From assembly GCA_964531265.1 (NCBI GenBank), contig CAZHDW010000004.1, positions 1-64,000 on the forward strand: 64,000 nucleotides of DNA, read 5' to 3'. This DNA comes from Hominenteromicrobium sp964531265 (GTDB taxonomy: Bacteria > Bacillota > Clostridia > Oscillospirales > Acutalibacteraceae). The position numbers and the translations under genes are program-made. Shown in pieces: positions 49,984 through 60,293 of this stretch (the stretch's first letter is position 1; each line of letters opens with the position of its first letter). Under the pieces are notes generated by a model. It was not told the DNA's origin. It did no database searches and saw nothing but the letters and a program-made list of their open reading frames with translations.

Positions 49984-52401
49984 TTAACCCTTAACAACAA
50001 TGTTCACAAGCTTGCCCGGAACATAAATTTCTTTAACAATGGTCTTGCCCTCTATGGCAGCAACGATTTTCGCATCGGCCTTTACAGCGGCAATTGCGTC
50101 ATTCTTGCTGATATCAGCGGCAACTTGTATCTTCGCACGGAGCTTGCCATTGACCTGTGCAACGATTTCTATGCTGTCTTCCTTGCACTTGCTCTCGTCG
50201 TACTTCGGCCAGGACTGCTCTGCTACCATGCCCTTACCGAGTACCTGTGCTTCCCAGACCTCCTCAGTAACATGCGGAGCAAACGGATTCATCAGAACAG
50301 TAAAGACGCGAAGCTCTTCTCTGTTGATAGAGCCGTTATCTGAGATAGTATTCATAAGAGCCATCAACGCAGCGATAGCTGTATTGAACTTCAGGTTCTC
50401 AATATCGGAGGTTACCTTCATGATTGTCTTATGGAATGCACTCTCCATCTCCGGACGGATTTCCTCACCGGGAACAAGGATGTTCTGGAGATTCCAATAT
50501 CTGTCGATGAAGCGGCGGCAGCCCTTGATACCGGCATTGCTCCACGGAGCAGCCTTCTCAAAATCGCCGATGAACATCTCATAGAGTCTGAGTGTGTCCG
50601 CACCGAATTCATTTACAACATCGTCAGGGTTGACAACGTTTCCGCGGGACTTGCTCATCTTTTCGCCGTTTTCGCCGAGGATCATGCCATGGCTTGTACG
50701 CTTTGCATACGGCTCAGCGGTCGGAACCTGACCTATATCATAGAGGAACTTATGCCAGAAGCGGCTGTAGAGCAGGTGGAGCGTTGTGTGCTCCATACCG
50801 CCGTTGTACCAGTCAACCTGATGCCAGTAATCAAGTGCCTCCTTGGAAGCAAAGGCATCATTATTGTGCGGATCCATATAGCGCAGGAAATACCAAGAAG
50901 ATCCGGCCCACTGCGGCATTGTATCGGTCTCGCGGAGAGCCTTGCCACCACAATGCGGACAGGTTGTTTCCACCCAATCTGTGATCTTGGAAAGCGGAGA
51001 TTCGCCGTTATCGGTCGGCTCGTAGGAATCGACCTGCGGCAGAACGAGCGGCAGCTCGCTCTCATCGATCGGCACATAGCCGCACTTCTCGCAATGAACG
51101 ATCGGTATCGGCTCGCCCCAATAGCGCTGACGTGCGAACACCCAGTCACGGAGCTTATAGTTTACCTTTCTGTGACCGATGCCCGTCTCCTCAAGATAAT
51201 CCTTTATACGAACCTTTGCTTCCTCAACGGTCATGCCGTCAAGAATGCCGGAATTTACCATAATGCCTGTATCGCAGTCAGTAAAGGCTTCCTTCTCTAC
51301 CTCTCCGCCCTTAACGACCTCGATGATCGGCAGATCGAACTTCTTTGCGAACTCCCAGTCACGTGTATCATGTGCCGGAACAGCCATGATAGCACCTGTG
51401 CCGTAAGAAACGAGAACATAGTCGGAGATAAAGATCGGTATCTCGGTACCGGTCAGGGGGTTGATAGCCTTAACGCCATCGAGCATAACGCCGGTCTTAT
51501 CCTTTGCGACCTCTGTTCTTTCGAAGTCGGACTTCTTTGCAGCCTCTGCCTGATAAGCGCGTATCTCATCCATGTTTTTCAGGATACCGGACCACTTTTC
51601 AATGTTGGGGTGCTCCGGAGAGACAACCATGTAGGTTGCGCCATACAGTGTATCGGGTCTTGTGGTATATACTGTCAGTGTATCGCCGGAAGTGGTTTTG
51701 AAGTCAACCTCAGCACCCTCGGAGCGTCCTATCCAGTTTCTCTGCTGAGCCTTTACACGCTCGGGATAATCAACAAGGTCGAGGTCATCTATGAGGCGCT
51801 GTGCATAGGCTGTGATCTTGAGCATCCACTGAGATTTTACCTTGTGGACTACCTCACTGCCGCAGCGCTCACAAACGCCGTTTACGACCTCTTCGTTAGC
51901 CAGAACACATTTACAGGATGTGCACCAGTTAACAGCCATTTCCTTCTTATAGGCCAGACCCTTCTTGAAGAGCTGGAGGAAAATCCACTGAGTCCACTTG
52001 TAGTAGTTGGGGTCGGTCGTGCTTATCTCTCGGCTCCAGTCAAAGGAAATGCCGAGGGACTGTATCTGCTTTTTGAAGCGTGCTATGTTCTTTGCTGTTA
52101 TCTCAGCCGGATGAACATGGTTCTTTATCGCATAGTTCTCCGCCGGAAGACCGAAAGCATCCCAGCCGATCGGATACAGCACATTGTAGCCCTCAAGACG
52201 ACGCTTTCTGGAAACAACATCAAGTGCTGTGTACGGACGCGGATGGCCTACATGGAGTCCCTGGCCGGACGGGTAAGGAAACTCTATCAGAGCGTAGAAC
52301 TTCGGCTTTGAGGACTCTGTAGATGCGTGGAAAACACCGGTCTCTTCCCATTTATTCTGCCATTTAGCTTCTATGTCCGCCGGATTATATCTATTTACCA
52401 T
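49984..52401 (-). CDS. leuS: Leucine-tRNA ligase
   Basis: LeuRS of 805 residues, the bacterial type with the CP1 editing domain. The HIGH-equivalent motif is PSGQGLHVGHPRPYTA near 45, the editing domain carries YTTRPDTLYGATYMV near 240, the zinc fingers are CTSCKCVL and CEKCGYVP, and KMSKS appears as GEKMSKSRGNVV near 570. Complete. It follows rsfS by 43 bp; no T-box fits in that gap, so regulation would come from the upstream operon. Confidence 0.98.
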   Translation of the reverse strand: MVNRYNPADIEAKWQNKWEETGVFHASTESSKPKFYALIEFPYPSGQGLHVGHPRPYTALDVVSRKRRLEGYNVLYPIGWDAFGLPAENYAIKNHVHPAEITAKNIARFKKQIQSLGISFDWSREISTTDPNYYKWTQWIFLQLFKKGLAYKKEMAVNWCTSCKCVLANEEVVNGVCERCGSEVVHKVKSQWMLKITAYAQRLIDDLDLVDYPERVKAQQRNWIGRSEGAEVDFKTTSGDTLTVYTTRPDTLYGATYMVVSPEHPNIEKWSGILKNMDEIRAYQAEAAKKSDFERTEVAKDKTGVMLDGVKAINPLTGTEIPIFISDYVLVSYGTGAIMAVPAHDTRDWEFAKKFDLPIIEVVKGGEVEKEAFTDCDTGIMVNSGILDGMTVEEAKVRIKDYLEETGIGHRKVNYKLRDWVFARQRYWGEPIPIVHCEKCGYVPIDESELPLVLPQVDSYEPTDNGESPLSKITDWVETTCPHCGGKALRETDTMPQWAGSSWYFLRYMDPHNNDAFASKEALDYWHQVDWYNGGMEHTTLHLLYSRFWHKFLYDIGQVPTAEPYAKRTSHGMILGENGEKMSKSRGNVVNPDDVVNEFGADTLRLYEMFIGDFEKAAPWSNAGIKGCRRFIDRYWNLQNILVPGEEIRPEMESAFHKTIMKVTSDIENLKFNTAIAALMALMNTISDNGSINREELRVFTVLMNPFAPHVTEEVWEAQVLGKGMVAEQSWPKYDESKCKEDSIEIVAQVNGKLRAKIQVAADISKNDAIAAVKADAKIVAAIEGKTIVKEIYVPGKLVNIVVKG

Positions 52402-52444
52402 AATAACTCACTTAACCTTTCTATGGGCTTTATTCTTTGCCGTG

Positions 52445-52798
52445 TCAGTTTGGTTGAACTTCGATCTGTAGCTTTTCTCCATCAGCCCATAGTCGATCCA
52501 GATCGTAAAATTCGCGTGCTTCCGGTGTAAACAGATGCACGACCACAGCATCGTAATCCAGGATGATCCAGGAATTGGAACGATATCCCTCCACACGGGA
52601 CGGAGCTGTTCCGAGTTCCTTCAGCTTCTCCTCCAGCTCATCAGCCAACGCATGCACATGCGTGTTGCTTGTACCGCTGGCTATCACAAAATAATCTCCC
52701 AAGGAAGATATCCCGGTGATCCGGATCACATTTATGTGATCGGCCTTCTTTGCATCAAGAATGCCCGCCGCTGTCTTTGCAAGCGTTAATGATTCCAT
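52445..52798 (-). CDS. rsfS: Ribosome silencing factor RsfS
   Basis: RsfS binds uL14 and blocks subunit joining in starvation. The 117 residues carry SLGDYFVIASGTSNTHVHALAD near 33-54 and WIILDYDAVVVHLFTPEAREFYDLDRLW near 76-103, the family signatures. It lies between yqeK and leuS as in many Firmicutes. Confidence 0.95.
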   Translation of the reverse strand: MESLTLAKTAAGILDAKKADHINVIRITGISSLGDYFVIASGTSNTHVHALADELEEKLKELGTAPSRVEGYRSNSWIILDYDAVVVHLFTPEAREFYDLDRLWADGEKLQIEVQPN

Positions 52799-52820
52799 GC
52801 TGTTTCCTTTCCACGCAGTG

Positions 52821-53408
52821 TTATTCGCCGTGACGCACGGCTAAAACCGCGTCATTATATGCGTCAATCGTATCGGGAACTATCGGCTCACGTCTTTCGA
52901 CTAGATCGCTTATCGTGAACGCAAGCCCCTCTACGATAGCTTTATCAAGACTTTCATACGCAATTCTGCGCATTTCATCCACACCGGGATAATCCCTGTC
53001 CTCCGAGATATAATCCGCAATAAAGACTATTTTCTCGAGCAATGACATGTCCTTTCGCCCGGTAGTATGATATCTTACAGCGTCGAAAATATCCCGGTCG
53101 TCTGTTTTCAGAACGATTTTAATATATATCGCGCCGCTTACCGCATGCCAAAAGCGTGTGGCAGTTAATTCGGTATCAGACATGATTATACCAAAGTCTG
53201 AAATAATTTTCAACTGTTTATCCGAAGGAGTATCCTTCAAAATATCATGCAACAGACCTGCTGTCTCGGCTTTTGTTACATCGGCACCGTATTTTTCAGC
53301 TAATTTCACCGCTTCGCGCGCGACATTCAGCGAATGGACAAAGCGCTTTGGCGTCAGCATCGGCTGAATAATACCGATATAAGCCTCTTTCTGTTCTTTA
53401 CTCAGCAC
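52821..53408 (-). CDS. yqeK: YqeK-type HD hydrolase (symmetrical Ap4A hydrolase)
   Basis: YqeK hydrolyses diadenosine tetraphosphate to ADP. The 195 residues have HD-domain ligands: RFVHSLNVAREA, GLLHDILKD, FWHAVSGAI, RYHTTGRKDMS, and IADYISEDR. The GTG at 53408 is selected by AAGGGG about 9 nt upstream and overlaps the nadD end by 11 nt. The nadD-yqeK-rsfS order is conserved in Firmicutes. Confidence 0.92.
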   Translation of the reverse strand: MLSKEQKEAYIGIIQPMLTPKRFVHSLNVAREAVKLAEKYGADVTKAETAGLLHDILKDTPSDKQLKIISDFGIIMSDTELTATRFWHAVSGAIYIKIVLKTDDRDIFDAVRYHTTGRKDMSLLEKIVFIADYISEDRDYPGVDEMRRIAYESLDKAIVEGLAFTISDLVERREPIVPDTIDAYNDAVLAVRHGE

Positions 53409-54012
53409 CGTACAGACCCCTTTCAAGTATATACTGATGAACACAGTCCGGCACCATACCGGAATCATCAGTGCCGTTTCCGAGAGTATCCCTAACGTCA
53501 GTAGAGGAGATCGGCATATAAGAAATATTCTGAACGGTAAAGCTGAGCTGTGGGTATCTCAGCTTCATATCGTTGCCGTGAGCTATCAGCCTTTTGAAGC
53601 TTCCGTAGTCACGAGGTGCTCCGCATATAGTAGCTGCATCAAATATATCCTTTGGATGATACCATTTATCCACCGTCATGAACATATCCTCACCCATAAG
53701 CAGAAACAGCTCGTCCTGCGGATATAACAGCTTCAGCGTTTTCAGGGTATCCGCCGTATAGCTCTTTCCCTCACGCTTCAATTCTATATCGGATATTTCC
53801 ACGGGGCACTCTGTTATATCCTTTGCCGCAAGGCGCAACATGGCTGCACGATCCTCATTGGAGGCCAGTTGCTTTGCCTCCTTATGAGGCGGTCTGCCGG
53901 TAGGAATGAGAATAACTTTATCAAGCATCAGTCTATCGGCAAATTCTCTGACAAGATGTATATGTGCAAGATGAACGGGATTAAACGTTCCTCCGTATAT
54001 GCCTATTCTCAC
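53398..54012 (-). CDS. nadD: Nicotinate-nucleotide adenylyltransferase
   Basis: NadD makes deamido-NAD from nicotinate mononucleotide and ATP. The 204 residues begin IGIYGGTFNPVHLAHIHL with the HxGH-type motif, then PTGRPPHKEA near 42, and near the end ISYMPISSTDVRDTL with the second ATP motif. Complete. It is preceded closely by yhbY. Confidence 0.96.
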   Translation of the reverse strand: MRIGIYGGTFNPVHLAHIHLVREFADRLMLDKVILIPTGRPPHKEAKQLASNEDRAAMLRLAAKDITECPVEISDIELKREGKSYTADTLKTLKLLYPQDELFLLMGEDMFMTVDKWYHPKDIFDAATICGAPRDYGSFKRLIAHGNDMKLRYPQLSFTVQNISYMPISSTDVRDTLGNGTDDSGMVPDCVHQYILERGLYGAE

Positions 54013-54025
54013 TCCCGGTCACTCC

Positions 54026-54331
54026 TTACGCGCGCTTAGCCTTGGGCAGAACTATCTTCGGATCCTTCGGCTGACGCTTATAGAGAACAAATTTACTGCC
54101 TATTACCTGAACCACTTCGCTCTCAGTAGCCTCGGCCAGGGCTTCAGCGGCTTCACGCGAAGAAACCGGCGCTGTTTCCAGTACCTTTCCCTTTATAAGC
54201 TCTCTCTTGAAAATAGCGTCATCAGCCTGCTTTATAACATCCTGATCTATTCCGCCCTTGCCTATCATAAGTATTGTGTCCTCAGCGACCGCAAGAGATC
54301 TGAGGTACGCTCTCTGTTTACTTGTAAGCAT
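54026..54331 (-). CDS. yhbY: YhbY-type RNA-binding protein (CRM domain)
   Basis: The 101 residues start MLTSKQRAYLRSLA and contain MIGKGGIDQDVIKQADDA near 22 (the CRM GxxG loop) and VVQVIGSKFVLYKR near 73. YhbY associates with the 50S precursor. It lies between rdgB (1-bp gap) and nadD. Confidence 0.93.
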   Translation of the reverse strand: MLTSKQRAYLRSLAVAEDTILMIGKGGIDQDVIKQADDAIFKRELIKGKVLETAPVSSREAAEALAEATESEVVQVIGSKFVLYKRQPKDPKIVLPKAKRA

Positions 54332-54332
54332 A

Positions 54333-54923
54333 TTAACCTTCCTTTTTATTCATATAGTCTTCAAGCTTTTCTGCAAATATCTTTAGTGCCCTGCCTCTGT
54401 GACTGACGATATCCTTGTCCTCGTCAGCCATTTCCGCAAAGGTTTTTCCTTCAAAGCCTGGCTCGGTGCACATGAAAATCGGGTCATATCCGAATCCACC
54501 CTCTCCGCGGAATTCATGCGTAATCATACCATGGCATTTTCCCTCGGCTTCTATAACATCTCCATTCGGGAATACACACACAATGTCACATACAAACTGT
54601 GCACCGCGCTGCTCATCGGGAACGCCGTCGAGCATTTCAAGCAGGGTCAGCTTGCGCTTTCCGGGCTCCGCAAAACGTGCGGAATACACACCCGGTGCAC
54701 CATTGAGGTGATCGACACACAAACCGGAATCATCTGCAATGCACGGCAGGCCGGTTTCTTCACATGCGGCCTTTGCCTTTATAAGTGCATTTTCGGAGAA
54801 TGTCTTTCCGTTTTCCTCCACCTCGGTCAGCTCAGCAGTACACACGTCTATACCAAGCGGGGACAGCACGCGCACTATCTCCCTTATCTTACCCTTATTA
54901 TGTGTTGCGATAACTATCTTCAT
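54333..54923 (-). CDS. rdgB: XTP/dITP diphosphatase
   Basis: RdgB removes deaminated purine nucleotides. The 196 residues start MKIVIATHNKGKIREI, with FSENALIKAKAA, IADDSGLCVDHLNGAPGVYSARFA near 68-90, and EGGFGYDPIF and SHRGRALK near the end. The Met at 54923 follows GGGAGG by about 10 nt. The upstream phosphoesterase is close, in the same operon. Confidence 0.96.
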   Translation of the reverse strand: MKIVIATHNKGKIREIVRVLSPLGIDVCTAELTEVEENGKTFSENALIKAKAACEETGLPCIADDSGLCVDHLNGAPGVYSARFAEPGKRKLTLLEMLDGVPDEQRGAQFVCDIVCVFPNGDVIEAEGKCHGMITHEFRGEGGFGYDPIFMCTEPGFEGKTFAEMADEDKDIVSHRGRALKIFAEKLEDYMNKKEG

Positions 54924-54941
54924 CTCTGTTGAGCCTCCCAT

Positions 54942-55775
54942 TTATATCACTCCAAGCTGACGGGCAGCCTGTAAAATGTAATCGTTATCAACAGTATTTC
55001 CATCGGCCAGTCTCTCAGCAAGAGAAAGGCAATTCAGCGGATAATTAACACCGGTTTTCAATGCCTTTATGATACACTTCGCCCACACCAGTGTGGATTC
55101 GGGCAACCCAGCATCACAGATATCCCTGATCTCCTCGTCGATATCATATTCGACGCGAACCATTTCTGGATGCCAATCGCGTCCGTCGGACTCAACAAAG
55201 GCCATTTCAGCCCCGGTAAGTCCGGAGGTCGGAACACCGACAGCGCCAGGGTTTATATACAGCTTTCCGCCGTGTACCTCACTGAAAGGCTTATGACTGT
55301 GACCGCTCATCATAACCGATTCCTCTATTCCGGAAAGGACTCGCGGAACGGATTCCCTGCCCGGCTCAAGCAGCACACGGGTTTTATACGGAGCACCGTG
55401 GCATATCAGGATCGGCTCTTTCCCGGCGACTCGAATCACATCGGTCATGGGCAGTGAATCGATGAAAGCCATATCTCGCTCCGTCATGTTCTCATATGTA
55501 TAGAGCAGGGAGCCTGTTGTATTTCCATACTTCCAATCACCGCCATTTTGACGATAATTCAGCAGGTATTCCTCACGATTGCCCTTTACAAATCGGCAGT
55601 CATGCTCCTTCTGTGCTCTGTACAGCAGTTCCATAGTTCTGTGCGGAAAGGCACAGTCCGATACATAATCTCCCAGAAAGATCCACATATCCGCACGACG
55701 CCTCTCGGCCTCACAAAAGCAGGCCTCAAGCGCAACCCGATTGCTGTGAACATCCGAAAACACCGCTAATTTCAT
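54942..55775 (-). CDS. Calcineurin-like metallophosphoesterase
   Basis: The 277 residues show the dinuclear-metal motifs FSDVHSNRVAL near 6, FLGDYVSDC near 33, KGNREEY near 64, ICHGAP near 124 and SGHSHKPF near 157, in YfcE/DUF2437-like order. A helical C-terminal extension (about 215-277) follows. Substrate unknown. Its ATG overlaps the ftsY stop (ATGA). Confidence 0.88.
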   Translation of the reverse strand: MKLAVFSDVHSNRVALEACFCEAERRRADMWIFLGDYVSDCAFPHRTMELLYRAQKEHDCRFVKGNREEYLLNYRQNGGDWKYGNTTGSLLYTYENMTERDMAFIDSLPMTDVIRVAGKEPILICHGAPYKTRVLLEPGRESVPRVLSGIEESVMMSGHSHKPFSEVHGGKLYINPGAVGVPTSGLTGAEMAFVESDGRDWHPEMVRVEYDIDEEIRDICDAGLPESTLVWAKCIIKALKTGVNYPLNCLSLAERLADGNTVDNDYILQAARQLGVI

Positions 55776-56689
55776 CAGTCGTTCCTCTCAAAAAGAGCTC
55801 TTGCAAAATCGTCTGCGTCAAACGGCTGGAGATCATCCATCTGCTCACCGACGCCAATGAACTTGACCGGCAATTCAAGCTCCTCACGTATGGGAAGCAC
55901 CACACCGCCCTTTGCGGTGCCGTCAAGCTTTGTCAGTATTATACCGGTAAGACCGGCAGCCTCCTTGAATTCCCTTGCCTGATTAACGGCATTCTGTCCG
56001 GTGGTGGCATCCAGAACAAGGAGCACCTCCTTGCTGCAGCCCGGCAAGCCCTTATCGATTATTCTGGATATCTTGGCAAGCTCGTCCATCAGATTCTTCT
56101 TGTTGTGCAGACGACCGGCAGTATCGCAGATGACAACATCGGCATGACGTGCCTTTGCCGCCGCAATCGTATCGAAAACCACTGCGGCAGGGTCTGCGCC
56201 CTCCGAATGCTTTATCATCGGGACACCTGCACGGTTTGCCCAGACCTCAAGCTGGTCTATTGCAGCCGCACGGAAGGTATCCGCCGCACCGAGTATAACG
56301 GACTTGCCCTCACTATTAAAGCGATTGGCAAGCTTGCCGATAGTGGTGGTTTTGCCCACACCGTTAACGCCTATAACAAGTATGACGGACGGCTGAGTAT
56401 CAAGGTGAAGCTGATTGTCACCGCTGATCATTTCGGCTACGATCTCCCGAATCAGACCCATGATCTCATTTGGATCGGTAATACCGCGCTCTTTAACGAG
56501 ACTACGAAGTCTGTCGCAGATCTTCTCGGCCGTATATATGCCGACATCGGCCATAACGAGCAGCTCTTCAAGCTCTTCAAAAAGGTCCTCATCGATCTTT
56601 GTAAAGGCATGCAGCATTGTATTTATCTGGTTGCTGATGCTTTCTCGTGTTTTTTTTAGTCCTGCCTTGATCTTATCAAATAAGCCCAT
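55775..56689 (-). CDS. ftsY: Signal recognition particle receptor FtsY
   Basis: FtsY docks SRP-ribosome complexes at the membrane. The 304 residues are the NG core only: an N domain (about 5-85) and a G domain with GVNGVGKTTTIGKLA near 108, DTFRAAA near 140, DTAGRLHNKKNLM near 192 and TKLDGTAKGG near 254. The long acidic A domain of enteric FtsY is absent, as usual in Firmicutes. It follows smc closely. Confidence 0.97.
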   Translation of the reverse strand: MGLFDKIKAGLKKTRESISNQINTMLHAFTKIDEDLFEELEELLVMADVGIYTAEKICDRLRSLVKERGITDPNEIMGLIREIVAEMISGDNQLHLDTQPSVILVIGVNGVGKTTTIGKLANRFNSEGKSVILGAADTFRAAAIDQLEVWANRAGVPMIKHSEGADPAAVVFDTIAAAKARHADVVICDTAGRLHNKKNLMDELAKISRIIDKGLPGCSKEVLLVLDATTGQNAVNQAREFKEAAGLTGIILTKLDGTAKGGVVLPIREELELPVKFIGVGEQMDDLQPFDADDFARALFERND

Positions 56690-56710
56690 AAATACACCTC
56701 TTATATTGGA

Positions 56711-59700
56711 TTATGATCCCAGTTTTTCGATCTCTTCATGAGTTTTTATTGAGAGAAGCCTGGAAATGCCCTGATCCTGCATTGTAACACCATAGAGCAT
56801 GTCCGCCTCCTCCATTGTTCCGCGACGATGAGTAATCGTGATAAACTGAGTGCGTTCATTCATACGACGCAGATAATTTGCAAAGCGAACCACATTGACC
56901 TCGTCAAGTGCCGCTTCAATCTCATCAAGCATGCAGAACGGCGGCGGACTCACCCTCATTATGGCAAAGTATATTGCAATTGCGACCAGTGCCTTTTCTC
57001 CGCCTGACAGCAGCTCAATATGAGAAACTATCTTACCGGGCGGATGCACACGTATCTCTATGCCGGAATTGAGTATATCCGCCGGATCAGAGAATTCAAG
57101 CACTGCCTCTCCGCCACCGAAAAGATCCTTGAATATCTGGCTAAAGCACCTGTTGATATCCGAGAAGCGCTCGGTGAACTGCGACTGCATGTTCTTTGTG
57201 AGATCATCGATAAGCCTGAGAAGCTCTGCCTTGGATTTCTCAACATCCTCGGTCTGCTCTTTCATAAATGTATAGCGTTCGGACACTTCCTTGTATTCGA
57301 CCACCGCGCCAACATTTACCGCACCGAGAGCGCGTATCTTGTTTTTGATATCGGCGAGCCGTCTCTGAGCCGAGGCGATGTCATCTATCTTGAAAGCGAA
57401 TTCCTCGGCCTCGCGGCGGGTCAATTCATATTCCTCCCACAGCTTTGCAAGGATACTTTCCTGCTCATTATTCAGTGTATCGAGACGCTCGCGCAGACGG
57501 ACAAGCTCCTGACCCATTGCCTCACGAACGGAGTTGGTATCCCTTTCGTCCGTGCGCAGCTTTACAGCCTGCTTTTCAAGCTCAGCCCTCTGTAATGCTT
57601 TTGCCTCTACAAAGGCTCTTTTTTCCGATGACAGCTCGTGCATTTTCTGCTTATCTGCTTTTAACTGCTCTATATGCAGCTTATGCCTCTCTATTTCTTC
57701 ATTGCTGACTGCTATCTGCTCGGAAAGCGTCCTCAGACGTTCGGTTCTGTCGGTTTTACGTGTCACCAGGGCCTCGATAGCATCGGAAAGGCTTTCTCTG
57801 TCCTTCTGAACTGTAAGTCCTGCTATACGCAGCTCCTGGAGCTTATGCACCATCTCATCGCACTGACGCGTTTTTTCGTCACGGCTTTGCTCCATCTCCG
57901 ACATTTTTAATCGAATGACCTCTGTACTCCTGTCTATTTTAAGGATGCTTTCATCAGCACGGGCAATTACGCCGTTGAGCTCATCAAGTCTTTCGGATGC
58001 ACCGTTTTTCTCAGCGAAAAGGCTTTCTGTCTGCTTCTCCTGGGCCGCAATATCGCGCTCTATTCGCAGCTTTTCCGAATCAAAGCGTATCATATCACCG
58101 CGCAGTGTATCAAGCTCTCCGCGTATCACATCGAGCTGTGCCTGCTCAAGAGCAGTTTCCTCCTGCGCCCTTTTAAGCACTGCCTCCGCTTTTTCGGCGG
58201 CAACTGTCAGTTCACGGGCTCTTTTCTTTATGCGCTCGATCTCTCCTGCACGGCTTAAAAGTCCTGAATTACGTGATGCGGAGCCACCTGTAAATGAACC
58301 GCCGGCATTTACAAGCTGACCGTCCAAGCTGACGATTCTGTAGCGGTGGTTCATCTTCCTTGCAATCTCCGCCGCGTCATCAAGAGTTTCCGCCACTATT
58401 GTGCGTCCGAGCAGGTCATTTTTAACATTGACATACTGCGGCGCGCAATCACAAAGCTCTGATGCAACCCCGATGAAGCCCGACATACCGGACACGCTTC
58501 GTGCATCTATTACCGAACCGCGCATTGTTGAAAGCGGCAGGAAGGTAGCACGTCCGGCATCCCGCTGCTTAAGGAATCTGATAGCCGATTTGGCGGCGTC
58601 ATCATTTTCAACAACTATGTTCTGCATTGCCATGCCGAGCGCCGTCTCAAGCGCCGTAGCATACTGGGGCGGCACCCTGAGAAGTCTGGTGACGGGGCCG
58701 TGTATGCCGTTCAGCACACCGTTACCGCTCGCACGCATAACGGTTTTTACGCTTTTTGTAAAGCCCTCAAGATTTCTCTCAAGATCCTCAAGCAGCTTCG
58801 CATTTCTAAGCTGCTCACCGGCATCCAATCTCAGCTTATCCGCATCTGCCTTTGCGCTTTCAGTCTGTTTTCTTTTGGCAGACAGCTTTATTTCATGCCC
58901 ATGCAGACGATTTTCAGCTTCCTCGGTTTGATTTTGAGTATCCGAAATCATCCTGTTAATCTCCGAAAGCTCAAGCGCAAGCGACTTAATAAGCGTCTCG
59001 CAGTCAGCTATCGCGCCGTCTATCGATTCGGAACGCAACCTTATCTCCTGCACAGATGATTCTGCCTCCGCCTTGCGCAGTCTCTGCTCATAAAGCTCGG
59101 CATTATTTTCGGCAAGCTCAGCCGCCGCTGCTGTGAGCTCCGCGGCGGTATTATCCATTCCGCTTCTCAACTCCTCAAGCTCACGGCTGACAGCTATGAG
59201 TGCGGCGTTGTTTTCGGCGATCTGTACGTCCTTTTCACGAACAGCCGCCTCTTTTGCCTCGATCTCATCGGCTATCTCCTGCTCGGATTTTGAGGCATCC
59301 TCTATATCCGCATTAAGATTTCCGATACGTTCATTTATATGGTGTATATCATTTTCAGCAACCGAAATCTCACCGTCGATACGGGCGGCATTCTCATCCG
59401 CCTGTGAAGCGGCGCTTTTAGCTTCCTCCATTAGGACGGTACAACTATTCGTGTCCGAATAATTCTTCTCTATGCTTTCTGCAACGGCTTTCAGCTTTTC
59501 CTCTGCTTCATTATAGCTGACCGACGCCGCTGTTATCTTTTCTTCGGCCTCACGGATACTTTTTCCCGACTTGCCCAGAGTCTCCATCCATATGCCGATT
59601 TCCAGATTTTTCTTGTCGGAGTCAAGTGCTATGAATTTTTCAGCCTTTTCCGACTGAATGCGGAGTGGCTCTATTCTGCCTTCGAGCTCCTGAAGAATAT

Positions 59701-60277
59701 CACGCAGACGAACGAGGTTTTCCTCAGCACGTTCAAGACGGCGTTCGGCCTCTTCTTTTCTGTATCTGTAGCGTGATATTCCGGCGGCTTCCTCGAAGAT
59801 TTCCCGTCTGTCCTCACTTTTAGCCGAAACAATACTGTCTATCTTACCCTGACCGATAATGGAGTATCCGTCACGGCCGAGTCCCGTATCCATAAAGAGC
59901 TCATGCACATCCTTAAGACGCACCATGGTTTTATTGATTCGGTACTCACTCTCACCCGACCTGTAAAAGCGTCTGGTTATCGCCACGGTATCGCCGTCAA
60001 AGTTCAACTGACGATCCGTATTATCTATTGTAAGGGTAACCTCAGCAAAGCCCTGAGCCTTGCGTCCCGGTGTACCGCTAAATATGACATCTTCCATTTT
60101 TGTGCAGCGCAAAGCACGGGTGGACTGCTCACCAAGCACCCACCTCATCGCATCGGATATATTGCTCTTTCCGCTGCCATTTGGCCCAACAACCGCCGTT
60201 ATACCTTCCTCAAAGCTGAGAAGTGTTTTATCCGGAAATGTCTTGAAGCCCTGCAGTTCCAGCGATTTTAAAAGCAT
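56711..60277 (-). CDS. smc: Chromosome segregation protein SMC
   Basis: SMC of 1188 residues, the condensin ATPase. The N-terminal head has Walker A VVGPNGSGKSN near 30, then a coiled coil (about 165-500), a hinge (about 505-660, with GFTKSVKTVMRASGNG and GGSFTGGSA), a return coil to about 1020, and the C-terminal head with signature LLSGGEKAL near 1088 and Walker B CMLDEIEAALD. Complete. It lies between the radical SAM gene and ftsY. Confidence 0.98.
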   Translation of the reverse strand: MLLKSLELQGFKTFPDKTLLSFEEGITAVVGPNGSGKSNISDAMRWVLGEQSTRALRCTKMEDVIFSGTPGRKAQGFAEVTLTIDNTDRQLNFDGDTVAITRRFYRSGESEYRINKTMVRLKDVHELFMDTGLGRDGYSIIGQGKIDSIVSAKSEDRREIFEEAAGISRYRYRKEEAERRLERAEENLVRLRDILQELEGRIEPLRIQSEKAEKFIALDSDKKNLEIGIWMETLGKSGKSIREAEEKITAASVSYNEAEEKLKAVAESIEKNYSDTNSCTVLMEEAKSAASQADENAARIDGEISVAENDIHHINERIGNLNADIEDASKSEQEIADEIEAKEAAVREKDVQIAENNAALIAVSRELEELRSGMDNTAAELTAAAAELAENNAELYEQRLRKAEAESSVQEIRLRSESIDGAIADCETLIKSLALELSEINRMISDTQNQTEEAENRLHGHEIKLSAKRKQTESAKADADKLRLDAGEQLRNAKLLEDLERNLEGFTKSVKTVMRASGNGVLNGIHGPVTRLLRVPPQYATALETALGMAMQNIVVENDDAAKSAIRFLKQRDAGRATFLPLSTMRGSVIDARSVSGMSGFIGVASELCDCAPQYVNVKNDLLGRTIVAETLDDAAEIARKMNHRYRIVSLDGQLVNAGGSFTGGSASRNSGLLSRAGEIERIKKRARELTVAAEKAEAVLKRAQEETALEQAQLDVIRGELDTLRGDMIRFDSEKLRIERDIAAQEKQTESLFAEKNGASERLDELNGVIARADESILKIDRSTEVIRLKMSEMEQSRDEKTRQCDEMVHKLQELRIAGLTVQKDRESLSDAIEALVTRKTDRTERLRTLSEQIAVSNEEIERHKLHIEQLKADKQKMHELSSEKRAFVEAKALQRAELEKQAVKLRTDERDTNSVREAMGQELVRLRERLDTLNNEQESILAKLWEEYELTRREAEEFAFKIDDIASAQRRLADIKNKIRALGAVNVGAVVEYKEVSERYTFMKEQTEDVEKSKAELLRLIDDLTKNMQSQFTERFSDINRCFSQIFKDLFGGGEAVLEFSDPADILNSGIEIRVHPPGKIVSHIELLSGGEKALVAIAIYFAIMRVSPPPFCMLDEIEAALDEVNVVRFANYLRRMNERTQFITITHRRGTMEEADMLYGVTMQDQGISRLLSIKTHEEIEKLGS

Positions 60278-60293
60278 CGATTCACCTGCCAGA

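Noticed and set aside
50431..52311. Open frame of 626 codons on the plus strand opposite leuS
   Set aside because: Same situation: antisense to full-length leuS, no recognisable domain, no ribosome binding site.
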